Source: Stomoxys calcitrans (Eukaryota; Arthropoda; Insecta; Diptera; Muscidae). From it: DNA of 64,000 nucleotides. The DNA lies in the NCBI RefSeq assembly GCF_963082655.1, contig NC_081555.1:16922520-16986519 (forward strand), in the 5' to 3' direction. A program made the position numbers and the translations under genes. The first letter of the stretch is position 1; every line of letters starts with the position of its first letter. This document shows positions 23,856 to 36,081 of the stretch, in pieces. The notes beneath the pieces are model-generated. The model did not search any database. It worked only from the letters and a program-made list of their open reading frames with translations, and was not told where the DNA came from.

Positions 23856-24550
23856 GCTATCATACAATTTGAAATTAAGCTTGAAGTGTTTTGTTTTAAT
23901 TTTCAACAACTATACCAAGCAGGGTCAAAATCGGTCCATAAGCTGATATAGCTCAAATAAAACCAGATCTCGGGTCTTGACTTCTTGGGCTTCTAGAGGG
24001 CGCAATTATTCTCCGATTTGGCTGAAATTTTGCATGAGGTATTCTGTTCTAACTTTCAACAACTATGCCTAATATGGTCTTAATCAGTACATAACCTAAT
24101 GTAGCTCCCATGAAACCGATCTCGGATCTTTAGTTCTTCAGCCACTAGAGGGCGCAATTATTAACTGATTTGGCTTGCATTTTGCGAAGTGTTTTGTTTT
24201 GACTTCAAAGAAATATACTAAGCATGGTCAAAATCGATTTACAACCTAATATAGCTCCCATATAAACTGATCTTGGGTCTTGATTTATTCAGCCTCTAGA
24301 GGGCGCAACTCTTATCATATGCGTTTGACTTTTTGCATAAAGTGTTTCGTTTTGCTTTCCAACAATTTTGCCTAGTATAGTCTAAATCTGTGCATAACTT
24401 GATATAGCTCCCATATAAACCGATCTCGGGTCTTGGCTTCTTGAGCCCTCTATAGAGCGCAGTTTATATCCGATTTTACTGGAATTTTTCCGTAATATTG
24501 GCCCATAACCTTATATAGCTCATATAGTAAAGTAATTCTTATTCATTATC
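23856..24550 (+). repeat. Type-B array, partial
   Basis: About four units (ACTTCTTGGGCTTCTAGAGG, CATAACCTAATGTAGCTCCC). The left edge merges with the polypyrimidine tract and the right edge meets a new element head at 24552. No termini of its own. Confidence 0.8.
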
Positions 24551-24551
24551 C

Positions 24552-25207
24552 TTTTTATACCCACCACCGAAGGATGGGGGTATATTCATTTTGTCATTCC
24601 GTTTGCAACACATCGAAATATCCATTTCCGACCCTATAAAGTATATATATTCTTGATCAGCGTAAAAATCTAAGACGATCTAGACATGTCCGTCCGTCTG
24701 TCCGTCTGTCTGTTGAAATCACGCTACAGTCTTTAAAAATAGAGATATCGAGCTGAAATTTTGCACAGATCCTTTTTTTTGTCCATAAGCAGGTTAAGTT
24801 CGAAGATGGGCTATTTCGGACTATATCTTCATATAGCCCCCATATAGACAGATCCGGCGATTTAGGGTCTTTGGCCCATAAAAGCCACATTTATTATCCG
24901 ATTTTGTTGAAATTTGGGGCAGTGAGTTGTGTTAGGCCTTTGGACATCCGATCGGTCCAGATTTGGATATAGCTGCCATATAGACCGATCCTCCGATTTA
25001 GGGTCTAAGGCTCATAAAACCACATTTATTATCCGACCGATTTCGCTGAAATTTGGGACAGTGAGTTGTCATAGGCCCTTCGTCTTCCTTCGTTGAATTG
25101 GCCCACATCGGTTCAGATTTGGATATAGCTGCTATATAGACCGATCCTCCGGCTTAGGGTCTTAGGCCCACAAAAGCCAAATTTATTATCCGATTTTGAT
25201 GAAATTG
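24552..25207 (+). mobile_element. Type-A element, 3' truncated
   Basis: Full head (ATACCCACCACCGAAGGATG) after a T run, the unique leader with GTCCGTCCGTCTGTCC, and about three units. It stops at ~25207 with no tail. Confidence 0.85.
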
Positions 25208-25820
25208 CTTAATGGAATGTTCATGGGCAACTTTGCATTTGCAATTCTTTTCGTACTTCGGTTCTTTCTATCACTTTTCTTTTTTTTTCAAACCTTCTGT
25301 CCGACCTTCCTGCCTTTGTCCATTCGTAACGGTTTTTTGTTTATATCATTTTTTCTTCCTCCTATCTGCCAAACCTTTATCCTTACTTTCTTTCTCTTGT
25401 CTCTCCCTTCATACTTAATTTCATCCGTCCGTTCCTCTCTTTCTCTTTCAGTTTCTGTCATTTTCCCTTGAGAAGTTCTTTAAAAAAATTCCTCCTTAGT
25501 TTACAATATCATTAATACCCCCAAAAAAAAAAAACCAAAGCATACCCTTAGGAGCCATAAAAATTCAAACATTCTTCTAAAAAATGCAAAAATATTCGCA
25601 AAATTAAAAAATAAAATAAATAAAATCAACAATTGTACACTCTTAAGACTATATTGAGGGTCATGACCCAAGAAAACAGTTTGTGGGAATGAAACCCCTT
25701 TCTGTTTTGTGCATAACTTAAGCCATTTATATGCCTTGTAACAAGTCCCCAGCAAACATTGGCGAATTTTAAAATACCATTACTGAAAGATATGGAGCAT
25801 AAAAATCAAAATGTATAAAA
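25208..25820. other. Non-coding sequence with a short pyrimidine-rich tract
   Basis: 25235-25475 is pyrimidine-rich and resembles a decayed piece of the 20.7-23.8 kb minisatellite. The remainder is AT-rich. ORFs here show only compositional bias. Confidence 0.45.
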
Positions 25821-27295
25821 ACAAGTAAAAAGGCGTTAAGTTCGGCCGGGCCGAACTTTGGATACCCACCACCTCGGATATATATGTGAACCACCTTTCC
25901 TGAAAATCCGGTCGAAAATTCATAATCGGTTTTTATGGCAGCTATATGCAAATCTTGATCGATCTAGACCAAATTGCAGAAATATGTGGAGGGGCTTAAC
26001 TTAACTCTTTGTCCCAAATTTCGGCAACATCGGACAATAAATGCGCTTTTTATCGCCCCAAAACCTAAAACCGAGAGTTCGGTCTATATGCAGCTATATC
26101 CAAACCTGGACGGATCTGAGCCAAATTGACGTAGGATGTTGAAAGGCCTAATACAACTCACTGTCCCAAAATTTCGCAAAATCGGATAATAAATGTGGCT
26201 TTTATGGGCCACCCTGAATTGGAGAATCGGTCTATATGGCAGCTATATCCAAATCTGAACCGATCTGAGCTAAACTGACGGAGGATGTTTGGGGGCGTAA
26301 CACAACTCACTGTCTCAAATTTCAGCAAAATCGGATAATAAATGTGGCTTTTATGGGTCTAAGACCCTAAATCGGAGGATCGGTCTATATGGCAGCTATA
26401 TCCAAATCTGGACCGATCTGGGCCAAATAGACGAAGGATGTTGAAGGGCCTAAGACAACTCACTGTCCCAAATTTCAGCAAAATCGATAATAAATGTGGC
26501 TTTTATGGGTCTAAGACCCTAAATCGGAGGATCGGTCTATATGGCAGCTATATCCAAATCTGGACCGATCCGTACCAAATTGACGAAGGATGTCGAAGGG
26601 GCTAGGACAACTCACTGTCCCAAATTTCAGCAGAATCGGATAATAAATGTGGCTTTTATGAGCCTAAGACCCTAAATCGGAGGATCGGTCAATATGGCAG
26701 CTATATCCAAATCTGGACCGATCTGAGCCAAATTAACGGAGGATGTCGAAGGGCCTAAGACAACCCACTGTCCCAAAGTTCAGCAAAATCGGATAATAAA
26801 TGTGGCTTTTATGGGTCTAAGACCCTAAATCGGAGGATAGGTCTATATGGCAGCTATATCCAAATCTGAACCGATCTGAGCTAAACTGACGGAGGATGTT
26901 TGGGGGCGTAACACAACTCACTGTCTCAAATTTCAGAAAAATCGGATAATAAATGTGGCTTTTATGGGTCTAAGACCCTAAATCGGAGGATCGGTCTATA
27001 TGGGGGCTATATCTAGATATAGTCCGATTTGGCCCATCTTCGAACTTAACCTGCTTATAGACAAAAAAAGAATCTGTGCAAAATTTCAGCTCAATATCTC
27101 TATTTTTAAAGACTGTAGCGTGATTTCAACAGACAGACGGACAGACGGACAGACGGACGGACATGGCTAGATCGTCTTAGATTTTTACGCTGATCAAGAA
27201 TATATATACTTTATAGGGTCGGAAATGGATATTTCGATGTGTTGCAAACGGAATGACAAAATGAATATACCCCCATCCTTCGGTGGTGGGTATAA
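25821..27295 (-). mobile_element. Type-A element, complete, minus strand
   Basis: 3' tail at the left: ACAAGTAAAAAGGCGTTAAG, palindrome GTTCGGCCGGGCCGAAC at 25840-25856, GATACCCACCACC. Then about seven units (TAAATGTGGCTTTTATGGGT). At the right are the leader with GACAGACGGACAGACGG and the head (CATCCTTCGGTGGTGGGTAT) followed by an A run. It is about 1475 bp. The same units read antisense to the copies at 4581 and 61473. Confidence 0.9.
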
Positions 27296-28080
27296 AAACT
27301 AAATAAATCACAAAATATGAGCTTGTTTTGGGGGAAATGTTGGTTCTTATTAATAACAATCTGCTTGAAATTTATTATCAATATTTCCCAAAAGAAAAAA
27401 AAGAACTGTAGGGATTTCTGCCTACTTTTCTTTCCTTCACTCTCTCGTCTCTTCTATATATGTTGTGAGCAAATATTTTTTTCCATTTTATGGATTTGAA
27501 ATGCTTTGTCAATAAACCAATGGCTGCTCACTGGCAGACTTTCAAGCCCCCTTTTTGTAGTGGCCTAACATTATTTAGCACTTTGCCATGAAATTGATGT
27601 CCTAAAGCGCGAGCTCTTCTTAATATACCTAACCTAAAACCAATATATGAATCTGTGTTAATGGGAGGTTTTTTTTTGTTTTGTTGGTGCGCATAGTGCG
27701 TCTCTCTATGTATGTGTGACTATTTGATTTGTTTTTCGTTTCGTTTTGTTTACTTTTCCATTTATTTACATTGTTATTATTTATTTACTTTTGGAGGTTT
27801 ATGAACATAATAAAGAATACATTTTCTGTGCAATAAAACACAAATATATGCCATAGCAATCCTGCAAGCAAGCGACCGACCAACCGCCACATAACAATAT
27901 ACACCACATTTATTTGTACAAATAAAGCAATACAAATACAAATAATCAAGCACCACGACAAGTGGAGTACTAACATAAACAAGAGGGAAGATTCACACAA
28001 TCACGCCACATCATATGATGAGAGTCAATACAGAAATTATGGAAGACAACATTCAAGTGGGGAAGCAGAAGGGAAACAAT
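27296..28080. other. AT-rich non-coding sequence
   Basis: CCTAACCTAA near 27630 could be a very short retroelement tail, but nothing else supports that. No exon seen. Confidence 0.5.
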
Positions 28081-29770
28081 AAGGCAGGCAAAAGTCGACT
28101 TAATGTAAGCTACTTCATTTTTAGTCCAAGAGATAGATGGCAATAGAAAAGTTTAGCAAAATTTTTTTCTGTGTATAAAAAGCAGTTAGCTGTTATAAGG
28201 TTTCAGTTAGATTTGATCGATTTTCCTAAAAAAAAAGATGCCACAAAAACCTGGCATATGATGCCCCTAAAAGTATGCCTCAATTTGGCCTGACTGAATT
28301 GTAAGGATAGTAGAAGAGAAACATTAAGGCAGGCAAAAGTCGCATAAATGTAAGGTACTTCATTTTATAGTCCAAGAGAAAGAAGGCAATAAAAAGGTTT
28401 TACAGAGTTTTTTTTCTGTGCATAAAACGCAATTATCTGTGATAAGGTTTCAGTTAGATTTGATCGATTTTCCTAAAAAAAAAGATGCCACAACAACCTG
28501 ACATATTTTGCCCCTAAAAGTATACCTCAATTTAGCCTGGCTGAATTCCAGGAGAAGGAGAAGACAAACATTAAGGCAGCCAAAAGTCGATTAAATGTGA
28601 GGAACTTCATTTTTAGTCCAAGAGATAGGAGGAAATAAAAAGGTTTTGCAGAGTTTTTTTCTATGTATAAAAGGCTGTTATCTGAGATAAGATCAAAGTT
28701 GGATTTGATTGATTTTCCTAAAAAAAGATGCCACAAAAACCCGTCATATGTTGCCCCTAAAAGTATGCCTCAATTTAGCCTCACTGAATTTCAGGGGAAG
28801 TAAAAGAGAAACATTAAGGCAGGAAGTCGACTAAATGTAAGGTACTTAACTTTTATAGTCCAAGAGAAAGAAGGCAATAAAAAGGTTTTGCAGATTTTTT
28901 TTTTTTCAGTGTATAAAACGCAATTATCTGAGATAAGGTTTAAGTTGGATTTGATAGATTTCCCTATAAAAGCTATGCTAAAAAAATCTGGCATATATTG
29001 CCCCTAAATGTGTGCCTCAATTTAGCCTCACTGAATTTCAGGGGAAGGAAAAGAAAAACAATAAGGCAGGCAAAAGTTGATTTAATGTAAGGTACTTCAT
29101 TTTTAGTCCAACAGATAGACGGTAATAAAAATTTTAGCAAAATTTTTTTCTGTGTATAAAACGCAGTTATCTGTGATAAGGTTTCAGTTAGATTTGATCG
29201 ATTTACCTACAAAATCAATGCTACAAAGACCTATCATATATTGCCCCTAAAAGTATGCCTCAATTAAGCCTCACTGAATTTCAGGGGAAGAAAAGGGATA
29301 GTATAAGAGAAACATTAAGGCAGGCAAAAGTCGACTTAATGTAAGGTACTTCATTTCTTAGTCCAAGAGAAAGAAGACAATAAAAAGTTTAGCAAAATTC
29401 TTTTCTGTGTACAAAACGCAGTAAACTGTGATAAGGTTTCAGTTAAATTTGATAGATTTTCCTACGAAAACCATGCTACAAAAATCTGGCTTATATTGCC
29501 CCTAAAAGTATGCCTCAATTTAGCCTCACTGAATTTCAGGGGAAGTAAGAGAGAAACATTAAGGAAGGAAGTCGACTAAATGTAAGGTACTTCATTTTCG
29601 TCCCAGAGATAGGCGACAATAAAAAGGTTTTACAGATTTTTTTTTCAGTGTATAAAACGCAGTTATCTGAGATAAGATTGAAGTTGGATTTGATCAATTT
29701 GCCTATAAAATCAATGCTACAAAAACCTGACATATATTGCCCCTAAAAGTAGGCTTCATAAAAACATCGA
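28081..29770 (+). repeat. Tandem repeat with ~245-bp period, about 7 copies
   Basis: AAGGCAGGCAAAAGTCGA-type starts recur at about 28081, 28326, 28572, 28815, 29060, 29317 and 29560. Each unit includes a TAGTCCAAGAGA motif, TTTTCTGTGTATAAAACGCA, TAGATTTGATCGATTTTCCT and GCCCCTAAAAGTATGCCTCA. Copies differ by many substitutions and short indels, so the array is not young. Satellite-like; no coding content. Confidence 0.9.
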
Positions 29771-30590
29771 TAAATTCCATTATCAAAGCATAGCGAAGTA
29801 CTGATCGACACACTCACGCGAGGATGGTCATAAATGCGGGTGGAACGAAACATAAACGAAAAAACGACGGGTCATTATCCCGAACGTAGTGATAGAAAAT
29901 TGGTAGGGTCACTACTTCGGTTATTGAAAGCCTGAATTTCAGTTCAGTAGACTAAAAACAGCCTAAGAGCGAAGGGTATACAAAAGTACACATTGCAGAA
30001 GGAAAGCTCAAAGAAGCACCGATGACAGAAGGGATAAACAAATGCATGGGGATCGGATGGAAAAAAGTAAGAATAAAAGGAGAGGCAATAGAAGAAAAGA
30101 ATGGATTCAAATTCAGAAGAGAGGAAAAAATGGTAAGAGTAAACCGGTAAAACAAAAAACACGGGAAGAATGGACAAATGATCGGAAGAACGGACGCCAG
30201 GCTGGATAGCTCGACCAAAGAAAAAAAATAATGACCATTGGTTGAAGATATGAATTGAAGTACCGAAGAACAGATGAACGAAAGAATGAGCAAACATATA
30301 AAACTGGAGAAATCTCCGAGCGTAAGAAGGAATGGAAATAGGTAGAGTGAGCTGTTCGGTTTTTGAAACTCGGAAAGTCTATGAGCGAAAGAAAGGAGGA
30401 CGTCAACATTGATGTAGGACAGCTCAAAAAAGGACCGGGACAACAATAGAACGGGACAACAACATATTTTTTTTCGCGAGTCAGTATGGGAATGTGTTTC
30501 ACGCATGTGACGAATACGTCTCTCATCTCTCGCCTTATGTCGAACTCCGTTATCAACGGCATCGGCTAAAAACTCACCCTGTGTCACCCC
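29771..30590. other. Purine-rich non-coding sequence
   Basis: 29980-30470 is rich in GAAGAA and GAACGGAC words and may be a decayed reverse-strand relative of the polypyrimidine minisatellite. Minus-strand ORFs (29944-30587) are composition artefacts. Confidence 0.4.
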
Positions 30591-30599
30591 TGGGGATTA

Positions 30600-31040
30600 A
30601 TTCCACTTCGGAGCTGCTTTCGCATAATTCCGAGGTAGATGCCATATCAGGTGATAATCCATATCATCTTCATTATGTCTAGGTCCAGACCTTCGCATTC
30701 ATGCTCTACACCGTTGGGTCCAGGTCTACCTTCTTCCCGTGCAGTTTGTTCGGCGAATCTCATCACCGCATCCCAATTTCCCTTGTCTTCCAGCATTCTC
30801 TGGACTATTGTCCCAGGCGCCAATTGCTGTTTCCAATTCTCTGCGTCTTTTAACCCAGTTCTCGCAGTGGAAGAATGTGTGTTCCACATCGTCTGCAACT
30901 TCTAGCTCCTTATAATTGCACTTGCTGGAGGAGCATTTGCCCATTCTATGCGGGTATTTCCCGAAGTAGCCATGGCCTGTCAACATCTGCGTGACGTAAT
31001 AGTTGACGTTGCCGTGCTTCCTTTTTCCCACACCCGTTCA
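30600..31040 (-). pseudogene. Non-LTR retrotransposon C-terminus, R1-like
   Basis: Minus-strand 31031 to 30726 reads NVNYYVTQMLTGHGYFGKYP, then CSSSKCNYKELEVADDVEHT and FFHCENWVKRRRELETAIGA. The same protein continues in another frame (30898 to 30647) as APGTIVQRMLEDKGNWDAVM and RFAEQTAREE. MLTGHG..F..YLH and a CxxC..DD.EHTFF.C knuckle are typical of the RNase H-distal tail of insect R1-type elements. A frameshift separates the halves and all upstream domains are missing. The 41-bp array starts where coding similarity ends. Confidence 0.85.
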
Positions 31041-31078
31041 TCGGGTATTAGTCGTCGCGTCCACCTCGCCCTGGCGGA

Positions 31079-32015
31079 ATAAGGTTTTCTATAGGAAACC
31101 TTCAAATTCAGCCTGGCTGAATAAGGTTTTCTATAGGAAACCTTCAAATTCAGCCTGGCTGAATAAGGTTTTCTATAGGAAACCTTCAAATTCAGCCTGG
31201 CTGAATAAGGTTTTCCATATAGGAAACCTTCAATTCAGCCTGGCTGAATAAGGTTTTCTATAGAGGAAACCTTCAATTCAGCCTGGCTGAATAAGGCTTT
31301 CTATAGGAAATCTTCAATTCAGCCTGGCTGAATAAGGTTTTCTATAGGAAACCTTCAATTCAGCCTGGCTGAATAAGGTTTTCTATAGCAAACCTTCAAT
31401 TCAGCCTGGCTGAATAAGGTTTTCTATAGCAAACCTTCAATTCAGCCTGGCTGAATAAGGTTTTCTATAGGAAACCTTCAATTCAGCCTGGCTGAATAAG
31501 GTTTTCTATAGGAAACCTGCAATTCAGCCTGGCTGAATAAGGTTTTCTATACGAAACCTTCAATTCAGCCTGGCTGAATAAGGTTTTCTATAGTAAACCT
31601 TCAATTCAGCCTGGCTGAATAAGGTTTTCTATATAGGAAACTTTCAATTCAGCCTGGCTGAATAAGGTTTTCTATAGGAAACCTTCAATTCAGCCTGGCT
31701 GAATAAGGTTTTCTATAGGAAACCTTCAATTCAGCCTGGCTGAATAAGGTTTTCTATAGGAAACCTTCAATTCAGCCTGGCTGAATAAGGTTTTCTATAG
31801 GAAACCTTCAATTCAGCCTGGCTGAATAAGGTTTTCTATAGGAAACCTTCAATTCAGCCTGGCTGAATAAGGTTTTCTATAGGAAACCTTCAATTCAGCC
31901 TGGCTGAATAAGGTTTTCTATAGGAAACCTTCAATTCAGCCTGGCTGAATAAGGTTTTCTATATAGGAAACCTTCAATTCAGCCTGGCTGAATAAGGTTT
32001 TCTACAGAAAACCTT
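31079..32015 (+). repeat. 41-42-bp tandem array of paired palindromes, about 22 copies
   Basis: Each unit contains two near-perfect palindromes. One is AGGTTTTCTATAGGAAACCT, whose arms pair with a single mismatched pair. The other is ATTCAGCCTGGCTGAAT, which pairs perfectly apart from the central base. The first copies are 42 bp (CAAATTCAG) and later ones 41 bp. Copies are highly similar, indicating recent expansion. Small ORFs at 30980-31251 are repeat read-through. Confidence 0.94.
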
Positions 32016-33308
32016 GACTGAACTCATGATTAATTCATTACTTTTCGGCAGCATTATTTTCGCCTTACCCTCATTACCAAATATCCTTCATAGGGTGGTT
32101 TCCTGATCATGCTGTCATAAAAGCTTCCGAGATATATTGGCATTTTTTTTTGTAAACCTTGTCACTGCACTGTAGTACTATTTGTACATGTGACGAGTAT
32201 TTACTGAATTTTGTGGTATTCGTATGCAGTGTTTGTTTTTGCCAATTGCTATTTGAGAGGAGCTGAATAACTGACAATACGAACTAAATATACACTTGGG
32301 CTCCCCTCTCCCCTGCCACAACACAAACATGCAAACAAATGCTAAATATGTGTTGGTTGATGGCAAATAAATGTTTACATTTTATTTATGGCATGTCTTG
32401 ATGTCTTTGTTTGCACGAAAAACCACCTTGGGTATGGGGATAAAAGTGCAAATATTATAGCGAGTGTTATCAGTCACACTCTTACTAAGAATGTGATACA
32501 TACTTTTGGGGGCAGATTTTAGCTAAGTAATATTTTCCATACATAGTCCTTAGCCATAGCCTACGCCTACATTGTAAGTAAGACAGCCATCATGTCACTT
32601 GGGAAAGATTATTTGCATTGTTATTTAAGAACATTAAGCAGAATTTTAAGGAGAGAAGCAATAGCTCCACAGCTTCAATATTTTTTGTGTTTGTGTGTGG
32701 TATGGTTGCAGGTTAAATCATTCCCCTAGGATGAATGCTATATAAGGTTTTTTGTATTCCAATGCCTTTCACTAAAATTTATTGGCATTTTCTCATAAAA
32801 TGTTTCCCCTTTTGAAGAGGGATTTTGTTTTTTTTTTGTATTAACACAGCTTTTTATATTGTTGAAGCGCGAAATTCGTTATGCCCTACACAAAGATGGG
32901 GAAGATTTATAGGTAAATGGAAAGGCTTGATTGTAAAATTTGCTACGCAATCTTTGTCAGCTTTTCCCAGAACCAATACGAAAGTTCAGCAGGGTGTATA
33001 AGCTGGATACATTTACTTATTTTTCGTTGTATTTTTAATATTCTTCGTTTTATTTATGAACACGTTTCCTTGTAAGCTGTTGGCTGGCTCTGGTTCCCCT
33101 TTGATAAAGAGGACAACGAAAGAGATAATGTCCTTCTTCAAAAAAAAAAGGGCAAAATTAAAGTTAAGAAATAAAATAAATAAATTTAAAAAGTAGGCTG
33201 CCTAAAAGTATGCTTTTTTAAGCAAAAACCTTTAAACCTAAAAGTAGGCTTTAATAAAACTAAGTTAAAAGAAAAGAAAGTGTGTTTGTCCAAAAAGAAG
33301 TTTGTTGA
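32016..33308. other. Single-copy AT-rich non-coding sequence
   Basis: No exon or known repeat found. The minus ORF at 32178-32366 has no features. Confidence 0.5.
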
Positions 33309-33708
33309 TACAGGGTGCGCCAAAGAAAGTTTCTTTTTTGGAAAACTCCCCAGGGTGGGGAGGGGGTTGAGAGCGGACGCATCTGGAGGGGGAAGTCTCC
33401 AAATTTGTTTTGTTACGATAACATTTCCCCGACTGCCTCATCTCTCTTAGGGGCGATCTCCAATGGCCGCACGCTATATAGTCCATCTGATTTCATTTTA
33501 TGGGTTTATTTGCAGTTCCTAGTTAATGTCGATCGACCAGGGACCATAGCACAGCCCAAGAACAACAATCGTGACGAATTTCAAAAATCTACTTAATCAG
33601 CTTATATGTAATGGGGGTCGCCATTTACCCGATGTCATTTTCAAGACTACATGAAAAATGTGGGATATTGTGTTTTCAAACAAGTAAGATTCTCTGGCGC
33701 ACCCTGTA
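33309..33708. mobile_element. MITE with CAGGGTGCGCCA inverted ends (400 bp)
   Basis: The left end TACAGGGTGCGCCAAAGAA (33309) and the right end TTCTCTGGCGCACCCTGTA (33708) are inverted repeats matching at 18 of 19 positions. TA at both boundaries is consistent with a Tc1/mariner-type target duplication. Interior ORFs (33265-33596) lack transposase motifs, so it is non-autonomous. It is unrelated in sequence to the TTGGGTTGCCC MITEs. Only one copy is seen here. Confidence 0.87.
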
Positions 33709-33848
33709 GTAACCCTGAAGGAGGTCTCGGGTTTAAGTGTCCCCAAGTCACCACTTTTGTCTACTATGTATGAGACATTGTCACCAAAATGTCTACATCC
33801 GAGTCTTCATTGTTTACATTGACAGGTGAGAAAATATAATTAATTTTA
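33709..33848. other. Short spacer
   Basis: Nothing recognised. Confidence 0.5.
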
Positions 33849-36081
33849 TTATACTCACCACCGAGGGAGGGGGTATATTCATTTTGTCATTCCATTTGCA
33901 ACACATCGAAATATCCATTTCCGACCCTATAACGCATATATATTCCCGATCAGCTTAAAAATCTAAGACGATCTAGACATGTCCGTCCATCTGTCTGTTG
34001 AAATCACGCTACAGTCTTTAAAAATAGAGATATTGAGCTGAAACTTTGCATAGATACTTTTTTTTTGTCCATAAGCAGGTTAAGTTCGAAGATGGGCTAT
34101 ATCGGACTATATCTTCATATAGACCCCATATAGAACGATCGCCCGATTTAGGGTCTTAGGCCGATAAAAGCCACATTTATTATCCGATTTTGCTCAAATT
34201 TGAGACAGTGAGTTATCTAAGGCCCTTCGACATCCTTCTATAATTGGGCCCTGATCGGTTCAGATTTGGATATAGCTGCCTTATAGACCGATCCTCCGAT
34301 TTAGGGTCTTAGGCCCATAAAAGCCACATTTATTATGCGGTTTTGCTGAAATTTGGGACAGTGCGTTATGTTGAGGTCTTCGACATTCTTCGTCAATTTG
34401 GCCCAGATCGGTCCCGATTTATATATAGCTGCCATATAGACCGATCCTCCGATTTAGGGTCTTAGGCCCATAAAAGCCACATTTATAAACCGATTTCGCT
34501 GAAATTTGAGACAGGGATTTGTGTTAAGCCCTTCGACATCCTTCGTCAATTTGGCCCAGATCGGTCCAGATTTGGATATAGCTGCCATATAGACCGATCC
34601 TCCGATTTAGGGTCTTAGGTCCATAGAAGCCACATTTATTATCCGGTTTTGCTGAAATTTGAGACAGTGAGTTGTGTTAGGCTCTTCGATATACTTCGTC
34701 AATTTGGCCCAGATCGGTCCCGATTTATATATAGCTGCCATATAGACCGATCCTCCGGTTTAGGGTCTTAGGTCCATAGAAGCCACATTTATTATCCGGT
34801 TTTGCTGAAATTTGAGACAGTGAGTTGTGTTAGGCTCTTCGATATACTTCGTCAATTTGGCCCAGATCGGTCCCGATTTATATATAGCTGCCATATAGAC
34901 CGATCCTCCGATTTAGGGTCTTAGGTCCATAGAAGCCACATTTATTATCCGGTTTTGCTGAAATTTGAGTCGGTGAGTTGTGTTAGGCCCTTCAACATCC
35001 TTCGTCAATTTGGCCCAGATCGGTTCAGATTTGGATATAGCTGCCATATAGACCGATCCTCCGATTTAGGGTTTTAGGCCTATAAAAGCCACATTTATTA
35101 TCCGATTTTGCTGAAATTTGGAACACTGAGTTGTGGTAGGCCCTTCGACATCCCTCGTTAATTTTGCCTAGATCGGTCCAGATTTGGATATGGCTGCCAT
35201 ATAGACCGATCCTCCGATTTAGAGTCTTAGGTCCATAGAAGCCACATTTATTATCCAATTTTGCTGAAATTTGGGATACTGAGTTGTCTAAGGCCGTTCG
35301 ATATCCTTCTTTAATTGGGCCCTGATCGGTATAGATTTGGATATAGCTGCTATTTAGACCGATCACACGATTTAATATTTTGGGCCCATAAAAGGCGCAT
35401 TTATTCTGCGATGTCGCTGAAATTTGGGACAGTGAGTTGTGCTAAGGCCTTTGACATTATTCTGCAATATGGCACAGATCGGTTCAGATTTGGATATAGC
35501 TGCCATATAGACCGATCTCTCGGTTTTAGGTTTTGGGGCCATAAAAGGCACATTTATTATCCGATTTTGCTGAAATTTGGGATGGTGAGTTGCCTAAGGC
35601 CCTTCAACATCCTTCGTTAATTTGGCCCAGATCGGTCTAGATTTGGATATAGCTGCCATATAGACCGATCCTCCGATTTAGTGTCTAAGGCCCATAAAAG
35701 CCACATTTATTATCCGATTTTGCTGAAATTTGGGACACTGAGTTGTGGTAGGCCCTTCGATATCCTTCGTTAATTTTGCCTAGATCGGTCCAGATTTGGA
35801 TATGGCTGCCATATAGACCGATCTCTCGGTTTTAGGTTTCGGGCCATAAAAGGCGCATTTATTGTCCAATTTCGCCCAAATTTGGGACAGTGAGTTGTGT
35901 TAGTTCCTTCGACATTTTTCTGTAACTTGACCCAAATCGGTTTAGATTTGGATATAGCTGCCATCTAGACCGATATCTCGATTTAAAGTCTTGGCGCATA
36001 AAACGCGCATTTATAATCCGATTTCACTGAAATTTGACACAATGACTTATGTTAAGCTTTTCAACATTCGTGTCGTTCCAA
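33849..36081 (+). mobile_element. Type-A element, long array, 3' end missing
   Basis: Head TATACTCACCACCGAGGGAG after a T-rich stretch, a leader with GTCCGTCCATCTGTCTG, then about 13 units. Three successive units at 34555-34960 are nearly identical (CATAGAAGCCACATTTATTA, CCCGATTTATATATAGCTGC), showing local amplification. It ends near 36081 in ATTCGTGTCGTTCC, just before where the palindromic tail should be. Confidence 0.88.

Noticed and set aside
20712..23946. Very long plus-strand ORFs (up to 437 codons) of F/L/S/P/V composition resembling membrane proteins
   Set aside because: They arise from a C/T-rich 16-bp repeat that lacks stop codons in several frames at once; there is no domain and no conserved unit at protein level.
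27620..27645. CCTAACCTAA as a fourth retrotransposon tail
   Set aside because: Only about 10 bp match; the upstream GTGTATGTCCATA motif is absent.
29944..30587. Minus-strand ORFs of 117-211 codons, rich in F/S/L
   Set aside because: Composition effect of purine-rich DNA; overlapping frames are all open and no motif is recognised.
31079..32015. CRISPR-like array with palindromic repeats
   Set aside because: Units are contiguous 41-42-mers without unique spacers; an insect-type minisatellite.
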